A stretch of DNA of 64,000 bases from Gnetum montanum (Eukaryota > Streptophyta > Gnetopsida > Gnetales > Gnetaceae): positions 116,733 to 180,732 of the forward strand of contig MNCI01008953.1 of the NCBI GenBank assembly GCA_015680685.1, written 5' to 3'. Shown here one piece after another: positions 11,819 to 24,145 of this stretch. Within the stretch, counting starts at the first letter, position 1, and the number at the start of each line of letters is the position of its first letter. The translations under genes were made by a program, and so were the position numbers. A model generated the notes under the pieces. That model was not told the DNA's origin, did no database searches, and saw only the letters and a list, made by a program, of their open reading frames with translations.

Positions 11819-13296
11819 TTATACGAACTTGGGATTCAATGCAGAAGACCAATACTCATGTAGATGTAACATGATTGGACAATAACTCTTTGGATGATCA
11901 TGTAGGTAGATGTCACATCCATCATCTTCTTTGGTGGTTGAATCTATAGCCTCTTCTTCTATAGTCATTTTTCCTTTTTTCTTATCAATGTTCTTACTTG
12001 TCTCTTGGTTTTTTTCCTCCTTTTTTTTGTGATCACTTGATTTTTTTTGTGCTACTCTCTCCTCTATGGTTTCTATGCAAGTTGTAACTTTCTCATTTAT
12101 CCATCCCAACATCTTATCTAACCTTACTTCAAGCTCATCGATAGACTTTTGTATTGACAAGGTTTTTTGTGAAGCCACCTCATCAAGAGTTGCCTCTCTT
12201 TCCTCATCATAGATATGGATCCTCTTCAAATATTTTGAAGAGTTGGATCCTAGTAATATTTCTCAACATTCTCTTATTTACATAGCTCTCCTTCTTTTCT
12301 TGCGACATGCTTGATTAACTTTTGGATCTAATGGGTTCCTAGTTCATATAATTGACCTTGAGCATACATCCTAAGGGTCTCTCTCATTTGACTATGAAGC
12401 CCATCTATGATGTGGAAAATTTGCTCTTCTTGAGAGAAATCATCACTTGGACATTTATTTAGTAGAGAATAGTATCTATCTAGGACCATATCCAAGCATT
12501 CATGTTATTCTTGTTTCCATACTTGGATTCTTTTCCTTAGGTTGGAAATCCTCACATAGGTTTGGTATTTCTCATTTAAGAGTTCTAGCATTATGGACCA
12601 CCAATGGATTGAATTTGGTTTCAACGATTTATACCACACTTTGGCTTTGTTGCTTAGTATCCTAGGAAAGAGCTTAAGCTTTTGCAACCCACTTTCAATG
12701 TTTTGTAAGATGTAGGAATCATGGAAGGCTTGCAAATGATGTTGTGGATTAGAATCATAGCCTCCCACAAATTTAGGGATGTTATTCATATCAAGATTTT
12801 TTATGTGACTTTTCTTACGATGCCTATGGGGTATTTTAACTACATTTATGATCTGTGTCATGCTCTTAGTGGCCAACAATGGTTCACCATCATCAAACAT
12901 GTCATGGTAAAAATTTCTATTTCTATTTTTTTGATTGTGATGATTTTGTCTATGCTCATTTTGATGTCTTTGATTTTACCCTTGGTTTTTATTTCTATTT
13001 TTATTTCAATGCCATAGTGGATCTCTATACCTACATTCATCTTCATCAAAACTAGACGTTAAAGAGGAAGAGGAAGATGAGGAATTGGGAGAGTTACCAT
13101 GGCTCCTATAGTGTTTTCCATGATCCCTTGATTTATCTTTTCTAGGTCTTGAGAAGGTCCTAGGACTTGAGGCCTCCCCTTCTCTAGGACTTACTTCATC
13201 TCCTCTAGGATTATCTACCTTAGGTGAATGTAGTCCTTCAATGTAGTCAAGGTGGTCATGAACATATGAAACCCATACATGAGGTTGGTCACCCAA
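11819..13296 (-). pseudogene. Element B gag polyprotein, frameshifted
   Basis: Three adjacent minus-strand ORFs in order. 13006-13296 is a basic, Ser-rich N-terminal region (RPRKDKSRDHGKHYRSHG, then a serine run). 12505-12900 is the retrotransposon-gag core (NNIPKFVGGYDSNPQHHLQA, then SNKAKVWYKSL and LLNEKYQ). 11819-12229 is a lysine/glutamate-rich, probably coiled-coil part ending CDIYLHDHPKSYC, a weak zinc-knuckle-like Cys/His cluster. Gag forms the virus-like particle that packages element RNA. The first two share a frame; the third needs a shift, so the copy is broken. Confidence 0.8.
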
Positions 13297-13486
13297 ATTT
13301 TCTTTAGTATATATCTCATTGGTTCTTCAATGAATGTTCTCTTCATATGATGCATTATTGATTCCTTATGAAAGAGACATTTTTGTTAGTTAATGATGTG
13401 TGTGACCTAATATTTTCTAAAAGATAAATCACTAATGTATTTACAATGACCATGTATGATATGACTAATCTAGATAATTGGCACCA

Positions 13487-13504
13487 TCCTTAACAATGGC
13501 ACCA
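13487..13504 (-). promoter_or_regulatory. Primer-binding site of element B (tRNA-Asp-like, decayed)
   Basis: Minus strand reads TGGTGCCATTGTTAAGGA one base after the 5' LTR. It matches the common plant PBS TGGCGCCGTTGCCGGGGA (tRNA-Asp) at 12 of 18 positions and every difference is a transition, the pattern expected from methylated-cytosine decay. The tRNA assignment is inference. Confidence 0.65.
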
Positions 13505-13505
13505 A

Positions 13506-14538
13506 TGATGAGCAATGAGGTACCCCCTACGTTCAACCATATGAATCACAAGCATTCATGCACAATCTAGTCAAATTCCATGGATGGGACTAGTTGTGGC
13601 ATCTAGATCATTATGCCTTAATCACAGTTCACTATCTTTCCACTTGGACTAGTGGTAGCTTTGTCACGTATAGTTTAGTCCAAAGTGAGGCATATGATTC
13701 TTAATGTTGTTTCAGCCTTATGCTATTCTTAATGATAATAAAGAAATCAATTATTTAAACTAATTAATAATGAAAATTAAATTCTAAACTAGCCTACAAG
13801 TGATGAGTGTCTATTCCTAGCTTGCTATACACGTCTTCAATCTATGTATCCACTACTAGGATTACCAAGCACTATGCTATTGGGTAAACCAAGTAATAAA
13901 ACTGCTAGGATTACCAAGTGAATATGTGTTTATGCTCAAAATTGGTCATTCTCATTCTACCAATTCATTAACATGCATGGAAACATAAATAATAACTAAG
14001 TACATGGAATATAAATTGCATTAAAGGTTAACCTAATCTAAGTTAAAGTGCTACAATGAATAAGAATCAATCTTGATCTTATTTCCATTCATGGAATGTG
14101 TCTAGGTACAATGCCATGTGAATAAGAGACCATACAACTAACTCAGATTCACACTAGGACACTCACTAACTATTCTCTAAGACTACAAAATAAAACTACA
14201 AGAGTTCAACTACTTTATTGACAAAAGAATGCTAATACACGATGGAAGCATGCATATTCATATGCAAAAATAGACACTACATCGATGGAGCCACATCAAT
14301 GCATCATTTCATGCATTAATAGGGCCTAGTTGACATGGTTGCTTTGAAGTGGCTATGTCAAAGTGGCTACGTCAAGGAAACTACATCAAGGTAGCTACCT
14401 CGAAGTGGTTGCATCAAAGTAGTTGCCTTGAAGTGGCTACGTCGAATAGGCTATGTCAAAGAAGTTGCCTCAAAGTAGTTATGTCAAAGTGGTTGCATTG
14501 AACAGGTTATGTCAACACAACCAATTGATGCCTCATCA
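13506..14538 (-). repeat. 5' LTR of element B
   Basis: 1,033 bases, direct repeat of 7518-8451, with perfect inverted termini TGATGAG/CTCATCA. Near 14338-14510 it contains about a dozen degenerate copies of a 15-base unit, GTGGCTAYGTCAAA-like, which explains its extra length relative to the 3' LTR. The element transcript should start inside this copy and run leftward. Confidence 0.92.
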
Positions 14539-14543
14539 ATGCA

Positions 14544-16540
14544 TAAACCTCTATTACTTGATTAACCACAAGTTGTGAATAACCTTTTATTGTTAGGCAC
14601 TTAATTCCTAGATCACAAGCTGCCATCATTCCTCTGATTAGTCCTTCATACTCGACTATATTGTTGGCACATAAGAATTCAAAATAGTAAACAAAGGATT
14701 GTATTTTATCAAATGAAAAGGTTATGATGGCAGCAGCACTAACCCCATGAAATGTTGAAGCTCTATCAAAGTGCATGATGACTTCATAGTCCTTAGGCAC
14801 TTCACTAATAATGTTAACATGTTCATCTAGGAATTCAAGGTCTATGGATACATAGTCTTCTATTGGTGAAGTAGTAAGTTATGTGGCTATAGCTTGAGCT
14901 TTCATTGAGGCTTTAGAGATGTATTGAAGGTAAAACTTGTTTGTTATGGATTTCCAATAGGTGATATGATGTTTTTTCATAGATATTAATCATGAGGCTC
15001 TAGGTACATTTTCCTTACAAATGACATTGACTTGGCTCCTAAAGAGGTAGTGTCACCACTTCTTCAATGAGAAGGCTAGGGCTAGACAATACTTCTCTAC
15101 TAGAGTGTATCAGGTCTCATGGGTCATCAATGCATGCCTTAAGTAGTATACAAGTAACTCTGCCCCATCATATCATTTCTAATAGAGTAGAGAGGTAACA
15201 GACATCTCAAAGATATCAAGGTAGATGTAGAAAGGTTTGTATTTTTGTGGTGGATAAACTATAAGTAGTTGTGCCAACTCTTGCTTAAGGTTTTCAAAGG
15301 CTTCTTAGTATTGAGGCGTCCACTCATAGTGAACTCCTTTCTTAAGCAAGTGTTGCATTGATTGTAGCTTATCCATAAGCCTAGTGATAAACCTAAAAAT
15401 AAATTGTAATCTACCTTGCAATCCCCAAAACTTCTTGAGATTAGTTGGCACTACCAAGTTGGATATGACCTTAACCTTGTTAGGATGGACACATATTCCT
15501 ACTTTAGATACTACAAAGCCAATCATCTTACTAGTTTTAACATCAAAGACACTCTTCTTGGGGTTAATACTAAGCTCATACTTGAGGCATCATTTAAGCA
15601 CAAGGTAAAGGACATGCACATGGGTATTGGCCACTTTGAACTTAAACAACTATATCATTTACATAGTCATTGAGTAATCCTAGCATTTAATGACTACAGA
15701 TGTACATCATTACTCTTTGGTAGGTTACTCCTACATTCTTAGGACTGAAGAACATTATGATATAACAAAAGGTACTCCAAGGAGTCATGAAGGTCATACT
15801 AAGTTAATGTTCTAAGTTACTTCTGATTTGGTTGTATCCTGAGAACCCATCCATGAAGGATAGTAAGGCATGTCCAACTATAGTATCAATAAGTTGGTTA
15901 ATACTAGGCAAAGGAAAATCATCTTTGATGGTTGCCTTATTCAAGTCTCAAAAATCAATACTTATATGTATACTCCCATTTTTCTTTAATAGCTCTAATG
16001 AAATTAGTTTGGTATAATTAGAATCAATAGCTCTAATGAAATTAGTTTGGTATAATTTTGTGATTTCATCATGAACTACCAAGGCTAAATCTGGCCTAAT
16101 CTTGTGAACTTTTTGCTTAACTAGTTTAATACTAGAATAAAGTATGATGTTATGTTGCACTAGATATGGGTCAAGACTTGACATATCTTCATATGACCAA
16201 GAAATGACCTTAATGTTGTCTTGGAGGACCTTGGTGATGTCTTGAACCTACTAAGGTTCTAGTAAGTAACTTAATTTGAGAGTTTTCTCCTCACTACTAT
16301 GTGTCATGATAGGAACCTCAAGTAGAGAGTCCTCAATAATGTCACCATCCTTAAGGTCAAGGGTTTTGACTAGGTTTTCAGAACATTCTAGAGGTTTCTC
16401 TATTAAGGCTATGTGATCAAAAAAACTCTCAGGCTCAAGATTTGGGAAATTAAGGCCAATAAATCATTCAACATCACCTTGAGGTCCACTTAGGTTCAAT
16501 GGTAAACTGATTTTCTTTTAGGTGTCCATACTCCAATCCT
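14544..16540 (-). pseudogene. Element A pol: linker, reverse transcriptase, RNase H (broken)
   Basis: Minus strand in order: pre-RT linker (about 16190-16540), RT N-terminus (SLDPYLVQHNIILYSSIKLV, then KKNGSIHISIDF near 15950), RT active site reading YVND instead of YVDD near 15650, the connection segment (VSKVGICVHPNKVKVISNL and LKKFWGLQGRLQFI, 15305-15526), first RNase H, then a second RNase H start (VIMHFDRASTFHG and NNIVEYEGLIRGMMAACDLG, 14539-14800). Two RNase H domains in a row mark the Tat lineage. The D-to-N change at the active site plus stops make it non-functional. The next part of the reading frame is at 6021-7512, beyond element B. Confidence 0.85.
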
Positions 16541-16954
16541 ACATATCAATCATTAGCACATTAAGTGGCATCTAGGTAAAATAAGTAAATAATGCCAAAA
16601 TGATATAAAATACAAACTATGCATGGATCATCCCAGACATGCTATTTCATGATCAAACAAGGTGCAAAAAAGGTTAATGAAATCTACAAGAGGTAGGTGA
16701 AGATAAATAAGATGAAACCAAGACTCCATAAGGTTAAACAAAGATCGAACAATGGGAACACTTGGTGGAATGGGATCAAGTGATGCTCTAATGATGAAAA
16801 ATAAAGTCAAATGACATCACAAAGCTGAAGGATGAAGGTTAACATTACATAACAAGGTCAAATCAAGCCAAAAATAGTGAAACAAGGCTAAACTAATGAA
16901 GGCATAAAACATCAAGTAAGACATGATCAATACTGGTAAATTAGGGTTAGATTT
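16541..16954 (-). other. Element A spacer upstream of pol
   Basis: Non-coding stretch between the pol linker and the motif repeats. Nothing recognisable is seen. In C the corresponding spacer is much shorter. Confidence 0.45.
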
Positions 16955-17356
16955 TGCTAGTTTTAGGCCTTAGCAAGTCATAATGCCAGTTTAAGGCCTT
17001 GGCAGACCATGTTGTTGGTTTAAAGCCTTGGTGGACCATATGATGGTTACATGGTATTAAATGATGATCAAGGATGATTAAACCCCATCACCTAACATCA
17101 ATTAGAGGTTAAACAAGGTCAATAGAGCTCACAAGAGAGATAATAAGGTAGATACAATGAAATTGGAGCTAAGTAGAAGTTGAATGACGTCAGTTAATGA
17201 TCTCTAAAAGTCAACCATGCATTGCAATATCAAAACAAGTCAAAATATCATAAGACAAGATCAAATCACTTAGGGTGGAAAACATGTGGTAAAAGAATAT
17301 CAATATTGATCAAATAGTGCTAGATTTTGCCAATATAGGCCTTAGCAAACCATGGT
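16955..17356. repeat. GTTTAAGGCCTTGGC-type motif repeats, pol side of the antisense cassette in A
   Basis: Successive copies read TTTTAGGCCTTAGCAAGTCA, GTTTAAGGCCTTGGCAGACC and GTTTAAAGCCTTGGTGGACC between 16961 and 17038; another is near 17336. The same word family recurs at 22312-22636, 30289-30387, 39781-39838, 43581-43730, 49236-49568, 53190-53287 and 58280-58445. Confidence 0.75.
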
Positions 17357-17439
17357 AGAGGTCTACAAGGCTGATAGGTGAATTTGAACACATGATGAAC
17401 TTACTCCAAGGCTGTTTGAAGGTAAAAATGGTACCTTCT

Positions 17440-19730
17440 CTTATGAGTACCCTGGACTCTCCTAGGGACTACACTAGCCAACGTAGTTGGGACAGGCCCT
17501 AGCATACTCAACATTAGTAGTAGTTTTTCAGGTTCATTTTGGCCATTTTTAAGTCCTTGATAGTTTGTATGACTAGTGTAGTAGATTGGGGTTGAAGATT
17601 GGTGCATTTCGACATTGTTTTTATCCTACAGAAGCTGAAAATGATGCCAAAATTGGTGACTACACTGGCTAGCATAGTCTAGACCTATTCCAGTGTAGAT
17701 GCATGTGAGAAATGGGTTTATGGAGTTTTAAAGTTGGAACTAGTGTTCCATCAACTTCTTAGGGTAGCATAGGGTACGGGAAGGGCTAAATTAGACATTT
17801 GGAAGGTAAAATAGATTATCGAAAGTGAAGTTTTAGCATCTACACCTCATGACTATGCTGGCTAGTGTAGTTGATAGTTGATTTAGCATAGGTGAAACAA
17901 AATCTAAGTTTTTCATGGTTGGGCAAGATCAAATTATTACTAGGTTAAAGATCTCAAGGTTCTAGTCTTCCAAAATCAATGTTTTGATCATTCTAAGTGT
18001 TATTGTGTTGGTTAAGCCACCTTGGGATAGGGACTATGCTAGTGAACATAGTATCAGGCCTACCTTATCATAGATGCATGAAATCTAGCATTCCCATGAT
18101 TTAAAAAAAAGGTGAAATTGTCATTAAGTAATGTCAAGTAATGTTCTAAGTGTCTTAAGTCAAATTTTAGATCATTTGGGATGATAAGACACTAATTACA
18201 TCAACTTATAATCATGACTACGCTAGGACTATGCTTGCTAGTTTAGTCATGACATGTTTTAGTGTAGTAAGATGTGAAATCTAGCTTTTGGTAGGTCTTC
18301 ACAATCAATCAACTACGTTCTTGGATTCCCAATGTCTCTAGCTAGGGTTTTTGCTTAAGAGGATCAATTTTGAAGATTGTTTGAGCACTAAAATAAAGAT
18401 TTTTCATTTGGACTACATTTGCCAATGTAGCTAAACCTAGCCTTAGCATAGATGAGGTTAATTTGACATTTCTAGGATTAAAACGAGGTGGAATTATATC
18501 TAGGTAAGGCCAAACAAGATTATGATTTTCCAAGTTAGGTTATGAACTACAAGGAGTGTCAACTTACTAGTCAAATCAACCTAGGACCATGACTATGCTA
18601 GGACTACACTAGCCAGCATAGTCCAAGCCTCCTCTAGCATAGTCACAAGATGAATCTTGGATTTTTGATGAAATTCCATGGTCGATTGATTGGATTTTTG
18701 GGTTTTAAGATCACTAGTTTTTAAAACAAGGGTTTCAAGCCTAAAATGATTAGTTTTGATGGTTTTTTAGATGTCAAAATGGACGTACACCATTGGACTA
18801 CACTAGCTAGTGTAGTCCCAATGTAGATGTGGGATGCATGAGGAGTTTTAGCCATTTTCAACTCAAGTTGTAGGGTTTAGTGATCTCTAAAGTCTCTGGC
18901 AGGGTTTGGAGTTGAGGTGATGTACTGAGATGTCAATTTGACATGTTCAAGATCCATTTTGATGTTTCCATAGGTTGATTGCACTAGGCCTATGCTGACT
19001 AGTGTAGTCAAGCTTATTCCACAATAGTACAAAAATGGAAATAAGTTTTCATCTAGTTTTTACTTGGTTATTTACCATTTTAGGCTTACCAGGAGCTATG
19101 GAAAGGTGTGGTGTCCAAGGTATGTCATTATCATTGCTAATTTTTGCTTTTAATATCCATTTCCCACCCATCTATGTTAGGACAACACTAGGATGGGCTC
19201 ATCCCTAATGTAGTCACAAGTTTTAGATGGAGTTTGACTTATTCTAGATTAGTTGTTTGCTATTTTAAGGCCACTAGAGGTTCTAGGATGATTTCAAGAT
19301 TAAAATATATCATTTGAAGGTTATTTTAGGTTCTTCATGGTTCATCCTCTTCCAACTACACTGGGTATATGCTAGCTAGTGTAGTCTTGGCAATACCCAA
19401 TGTAATATGAAGGTGGGAGTAGAAAATTTTTCATTTTTTCTTGGTTTTCTTAGGTTAAGGCTATTTTTGATTTTTGGTGTTCATTACTTACTCAACTATG
19501 CTAGGACTATGGTAGCCAATGTAGTTGAGTTCTTCCCCAACATAGTCCATGCAAAGAAAATGATTGTTTGATGTTTTTTTGACCAATTTTATGAAATTTC
19601 AGAGTTTCCAAAGGTTCTAGTTAGGGTTCGGTGCATGGTGTGAAAATTTCAAAGTCGATTAGGAGTTTGGTTGATGGAAAAAGATATAATCCACTTGTGA
19701 CTAAATTTTCCAATGTAGTTACCTAAAATA
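17440..19730. repeat. About 190-base periodic array with a palindromic core, upstream of the antisense gene in A
   Basis: A core like ACTAYGCTGGCTAGYRTAGTY recurs near 17455, 17655, 17850, 18030, 18215, 18410, 18590, 18790, 18990, 19360, 19495 and 19710, mostly about 180-200 bases apart. Several copies are near-perfect inverted repeats, e.g. GGACTACACTAGCTAGTGTAGTCC-like at about 18790. The intervening DNA is diverged. The same words occur in the LTR of A. No coding is seen. Confidence 0.75.
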
Positions 19731-20147
19731 GCAAGTTTTGATATGGGTTTTGGCCTTGTTGTTTGGTTTTTGTCAATGCCAACACCTGGTTTCCCATTTT
19801 CAGCATAAGGTTTTATGGCATGTATGGTAGGTTGTGAGGTGGGTTTTGATAGAATTTGGAATTTTAGAATCCATTTCCAAACTTTTCAAGCTTAAACCCA
19901 GATGTAGTTACCCTAGGAAAGCCCAAATCCAACTGTGTTAGGATTTTTAGTGGCTTCTTGTAGAGGAGCCTAGTGGGGCCCATCTTAAATTTGAGTTTTT
20001 GCATAATTAATTTCCCGCTCACCCAATGTTATCCCACTTTCCAATTATTATCATGGAGTTTAGTGAGACTTGGGTGAGTGTTTTGAAAAACTAAAGGTTT
20101 TGGTAGTGGGTGCCTAAGTTTGGGATTGATTTTCTTATTCCAATTTT

Positions 20148-20155
20148 GTATAAAT
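20148..20155 (+). promoter_or_regulatory. Candidate TATA box of the antisense gene in A
   Basis: GTATAAAT lies about 185 bases before the exon 1 ATG at 20336. The C copy has TCTATAAAAG about 260 bases before its ATG. This supports an independent antisense promoter in both elements. Confidence 0.5.
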
Positions 20156-20335
20156 CATTCCTGCTACACCACACCCATCCTACAGCACATTGCACTAGAG
20201 ATCTAATCTTGTTCTAGCCTATAAGGCACCTATTATCAATGTTACCTAGCCCTTCTACCTCCAGAAGTAGGAAAAATTACCAGAAGGCCTCCTAGAAGCT
20301 TAAGGATTTTGATGGTTTCTACATTAGTTGTCATC

Positions 20336-21974
20336 ATGTCAAAGAGGAAGGCTTCAACCAGTAGGAATCTAGACCTAGAGGAGGTTGACACTACTACCCA
20401 AGGCCTTTCCAACCTTCCACTACTAGTGATTAGTGAACACTCCACTACTATGACTCCTAGGTACACAAATCCTAACCACTTTATGTGAAATTTTACTAGA
20501 ATCTTAGGCATTTTTGGTTGTGTATAATTGTTTGTTTATTGAAATTAAATTTCATAAAATTTCTAAGTTATATCTAGGCTATTTTTGTATGGGTTTTAAA
20601 TTTTTCTTTAGTTGTGGTATTAGTGTATATTAAATTTAAAAAATTTTTAGTCAATTCCATGTGTTTTTCTATAGTTTTGGGCAAAAAGCAACATCACTTT
20701 TGTATTTTTTTCATGTGTAAATGGTATAGAAATTTTAGTTTTTATGGCCATGGGATTGTAGTACTCTATTTAATGGTCAAATTGGTTTTTTAACCACTAG
20801 ATTTTGACTTCCAATTAATTTTCTATGAATTTTTCCACAAGCTACTATTTAGTGGGTTTTTTGTTTTTTGTTCATTTTACATGTTACTTTGGTATTTTTT
20901 TCATGTCAAAATAATAAAGATTTTTTTGGTTTTTAGATTTTGTATTTTTATGTATTTTTTATCAATTTCCATCACTATGAAATCACTAAATTTTGATGTA
21001 CGGTTAATTTTTGGTAATGTTTTTCAGGAACTTGTGCAAAGTGGGATTTTGGCTTTTATGATTTTGTTAACTTTGCATTTTTTCTACAAAAATGGCTTGG
21101 AATTTTTATGTTTTCTAGTTTTGGATTTTTATTTTATCATTTAATGATTCCAAAAGCTATGGAATTACTAAATTTGGATGCATGCTTAATTTTTTGGTGA
21201 TTTTTTTCGTTAATGGATGTTAAGTGAGGTTTTTAATTTTCATGGTTTTACCCTTATGAAGATGGACAATGTTGGTACTTTGGAAAATTTTTTTAACTAA
21301 TGTCCTAGGTTCTTGTGGATACTTTGAGATATTAGGGATATTTTGGAAGTGGTTTTACAAGTTTTTAAAAACTTGTTATACTTTTTATCAATCATCTATT
21401 GCAACCGTTTTCTATAGTTTTGGGTTCCTGTGCAATTTTTGTTGAATTTTGTTATCATTTTGGGTTGTGCTTTAAAACTTTTTTCACAAGGTTGGAACTA
21501 TATAATGGATGTTAAGTTTTCTTAGGTTTCATGGCCACACAACTCCCAACCTTAGGAAAAAAATTTTAGTTCCAATTTGTCATTTTTGTCCATGTGTAAA
21601 TTGCTCTATATAGTTGTAGTTCTAGCTATGAAAACTACAAACCTCCTTGTTTGTATAGGAAGCTTTGGTATTGTTGGTGCATTTTTCTAGTTATGTTAAA
21701 AGGTTTACAAAGGTGTTTACATGTGGGTTTTTAGTTCTCAATAGTCATTTGAATTTTTAGAAAATTTTGACTAGCCATCCTAGAGCTTTTCCTATGGCTG
21801 ATTTCACCATTAACTAGGATGCCTAGTAAAATTTTGCAAAATTTAATTTTGAATTCATGCCTCTTTTTGATTACTTATTGAATGTGTTTTATTATTGTAT
21901 AGGTACCAGGTGACACTAAAAACCCTAGTGGTAAGGACAGAAATGCTCCTCAACCCCCTCTAGTAGCCCCTTAG
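20336..21974 (+). pseudogene. Antisense accessory gene in A, only first and last exons left
   Basis: Exon 1 (20336-20460) encodes MSKRKASTSRNLDLEEVDTT and ends CCTAG before GTACAC; like exon 1 of the C copy it is about 42 codons long and leaves two bases (AG). The last exon (21903-21974), after a TTGTATAG acceptor, reads VPGDTKNPSGKDRNAPQPPL and VAP-stop in phase 0, resembling the Gly/Pro-rich end in C. The 1.44 kb between is T-rich, intron-like and shows none of exons 2-6. Splicing exon 1 to the last exon would be out of frame, so this looks like an internal deletion rather than a short gene form. Function unknown. Confidence 0.6.
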
Positions 21975-22311
21975 TACCATTGTTTGGTCATTGTCTTTGG
22001 TTATCCAATTTGCTATTAATGTTTTTGATGTTATTATTTTGTTGTGGATAGTGTTAGCCATTGATGTTTGAGAGATGGTTTATTGTTTAAACTTTCTTGA
22101 CCTTGGTACCATATTAGAGACATTGGCCTATTATTATTATTAAATTTTAATTTGGTTTATATGTTTCAATTCTTAATGTTTTTATTCATGGTATGAATTT
22201 TATGTTTTCATTCATGTTATAGGCTATGTTGGTTAACTTATGCAATTGTGATTATTTATAAAAGGGTAAAATCAGCTATATGTTGGCTACTAGGATGTGA
22301 ACTAGGTTGTA
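21975..22311. other. Spacer after the antisense gene in A
   Basis: T-rich DNA that would hold the 3' untranslated part of the antisense transcript. No clear AATAAA near the stop was noted. It leads into the motif repeats. Confidence 0.4.
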
Positions 22312-22636
22312 AATAGTGATAAAGGCCATGGTGGGCGATTGGTTTAAGGCCTTAGTAGGCCATGCGTTTTTCTAATTTTAGGCCATGGTAGGCCATGCAT
22401 TTTGCCAATTTTAGGCCATGGTGGACCATAATTTTAGGCCTTGTCAAGCTGTGAGTTTGCCATTTTTAGGCCTCAGCAAGCTTTGACATTGTTAGTTTTA
22501 CCAATTTCAAGTGATGGTGATCCATGTGAGGGTTTTGCCAATTTTTTGCCATGGTGGGCCCTACGATGTTTTGTTAGTTTTAGGCCATGGAGAGCCCTAC
22601 GTTTTGCCAATTTTAGGCCATGGAAGGCCTTATGTT
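22312..22636. repeat. GTTTAAGGCCTTRGYRGGCC motif repeats, protease side of the antisense cassette in A
   Basis: About eight copies, among them GGTTTAAGGCCTTAGTAGGC, TTTTAGGCCATGGTAGGCCA and TTTTAGGCCATGGAAGGCCT. With 16955-17356 they bracket the antisense gene and its array. Confidence 0.8.
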
Positions 22637-22989
22637 TATAAATTTTTTATGAGTTTTTCATATTTTCAAGTTTTTCTGATATTTTTATGTTTTATTTTCT
22701 AAAATAAAAAGACTTGAAAAAGTAAATTGCAAAACAAATTGGACCTTAGGCTATGTGCAAAGTAAAGGTTAAAACAAAGTGAAACAAAAATAAACAAAAT
22801 GGTGCATACAAGAGATGTTTTGACAAGACTAAGGAGGTTATAGACAAAACAAACTATATGGTTATAGGTGCAAAGATGTGCAAATTAGGGAAGATATATT
22901 AATTATGCAAATGCTTCCTAATATTTGAAAGATTAGGGAAGGTATATGGCCTACTTTGCACAATCTAGTATTTTCCATTTTGTTCCCTA

Positions 22990-24145
22990 ACTATGTTGAA
23001 GGAGAGCTCTTCCCATGGTGCATTCATGGGTCCATTGTTTTTGGTTTCAGCCTCTCATGCTCTATCGAGCTTCTCAACTTTATGGCTAACATTAGGATTT
23101 TCTTCCTAAAACTCCCACTTCGGACCCTTATTTGATGTCAATGTTGTTAACCATCAAAGGTACTACACTATTTCCATGGATGATTATCTCACCTCCCTCA
23201 TAAGGTAGGTGAATTTCTTAGTGCATTGGTGAGCAAACACCTCACAATTAAGCTAGCCAAGGCCTTCCAAGGATAAGGTTGAATCCTATTGTCTCTTCCA
23301 CCACCAAGAAATTAGCCATTGTGGGGAATTATTTTCCTACCATAAATTCTAAAGAAATGAAGCCTTTTACATCAACTTGAGATCCATTGAAGGATTTAAG
23401 AGCAATTGTTGAAGTATGTTGCAGATGCTCAATTATACCTGGACATTCTACAATAGTATAAGGTATTACGTTTGTTATAGATCCATTGTCAATATGTACT
23501 GTATGCACTTTGTATTGTCCTATCCTTATGGTTATGAGGATTGGAGTCTTCATTATCTCATCATCTTGTGAATTGGTGTTGACTTTGCTATCATGAAATA
23601 CTACTGTCATTGACCTTGTTTCTTACTTTCGTGAAGGTGGTACCATCACTACATGGATGGACACTTCACTAGCAGAGATGTCCTTGCTAACAAGAATAAA
23701 GATCAACATCTTGACTAATGCTTCATGGTGTGTAGTAGAAGTCATTATAAGGTCATACAAGCTAAGGAAGATATTCTTTTGTTTTAACAACTATTTAACT
23801 TGTTCCATCACAATGAGGAAGTCTTTTTCATTGGTTGTAGGCTTTTCATTTTTATCATTCTCAACTTTCTTCGTGTACCCCAAAATACAAACTTCATGCT
23901 TTAATGGTTATGTTTTGGCTTCTTTTCCCTTCCCCTATGATTTGGGGTCCTCCTGTGGTTGACTGGTTAAAGAGGTTTGGGCACTAGAACTCATCAAAAT
24001 AAATGAGATGGGAGTGGGCTTCAGTGGGCCCATTTCCTTCTATGCCTTGGCCTATTTGTTGTCATTATTTTTAGGCTTTGAAATAGGCTTCTTACATTGT
24101 TTACTTAGGGATTTCTTGTTGTTTTTGATTGGTTATGAAGAAGCT
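22990..24145 (-). pseudogene. Element A protease, C-terminal part of gag-pro (broken)
   Basis: Minus-strand segment 23329-23610 reads VFHDSKVNTNSQDDEIMKTP, then ILITIRIGQYKVHTVHIDNG and SITNVIPYTIVE. This is the retropepsin region, aligned with VHVDDGATTNVVPYPIVEQ in C; the active-site D-[ST]-G is written DNGS here. The downstream LGRPWL-type motif is present in diverged DNA near 23240. The part toward 24145 matches the pre-protease LSLYDLV region of C. The frame is cut at 24146 by element D and continues at 46020. Confidence 0.8.

Larger units (their letters stand above)
7518..14538 (-). mobile_element. Element B: gag-only (non-autonomous) LTR retrotransposon nested in A
   Basis: 7,021 bases, bounded by two direct LTRs with inverted ends TGATGAG...CTCATCA and exact 5-bp target duplications. 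A PBS-like site adjoins the right LTR and a G-rich polypurine tract adjoins the left one, so the element runs on the minus strand. The only recognisable coding region is gag (11819-13296). The remaining 3.3 kb toward the 3' LTR shows no protease, RT, RNase H or integrase motif. It therefore resembles the plant TR-GAG or LARD type that depends on another element's pol. It is unrelated in LTR sequence to A, C and D. Confidence 0.9.

Noticed and set aside
20881-21144. 87-codon hydrophobic ORF
   Set aside because: T-rich intron-like DNA of A translates to Phe/Leu-rich peptides by composition; no conserved counterpart in C or D.
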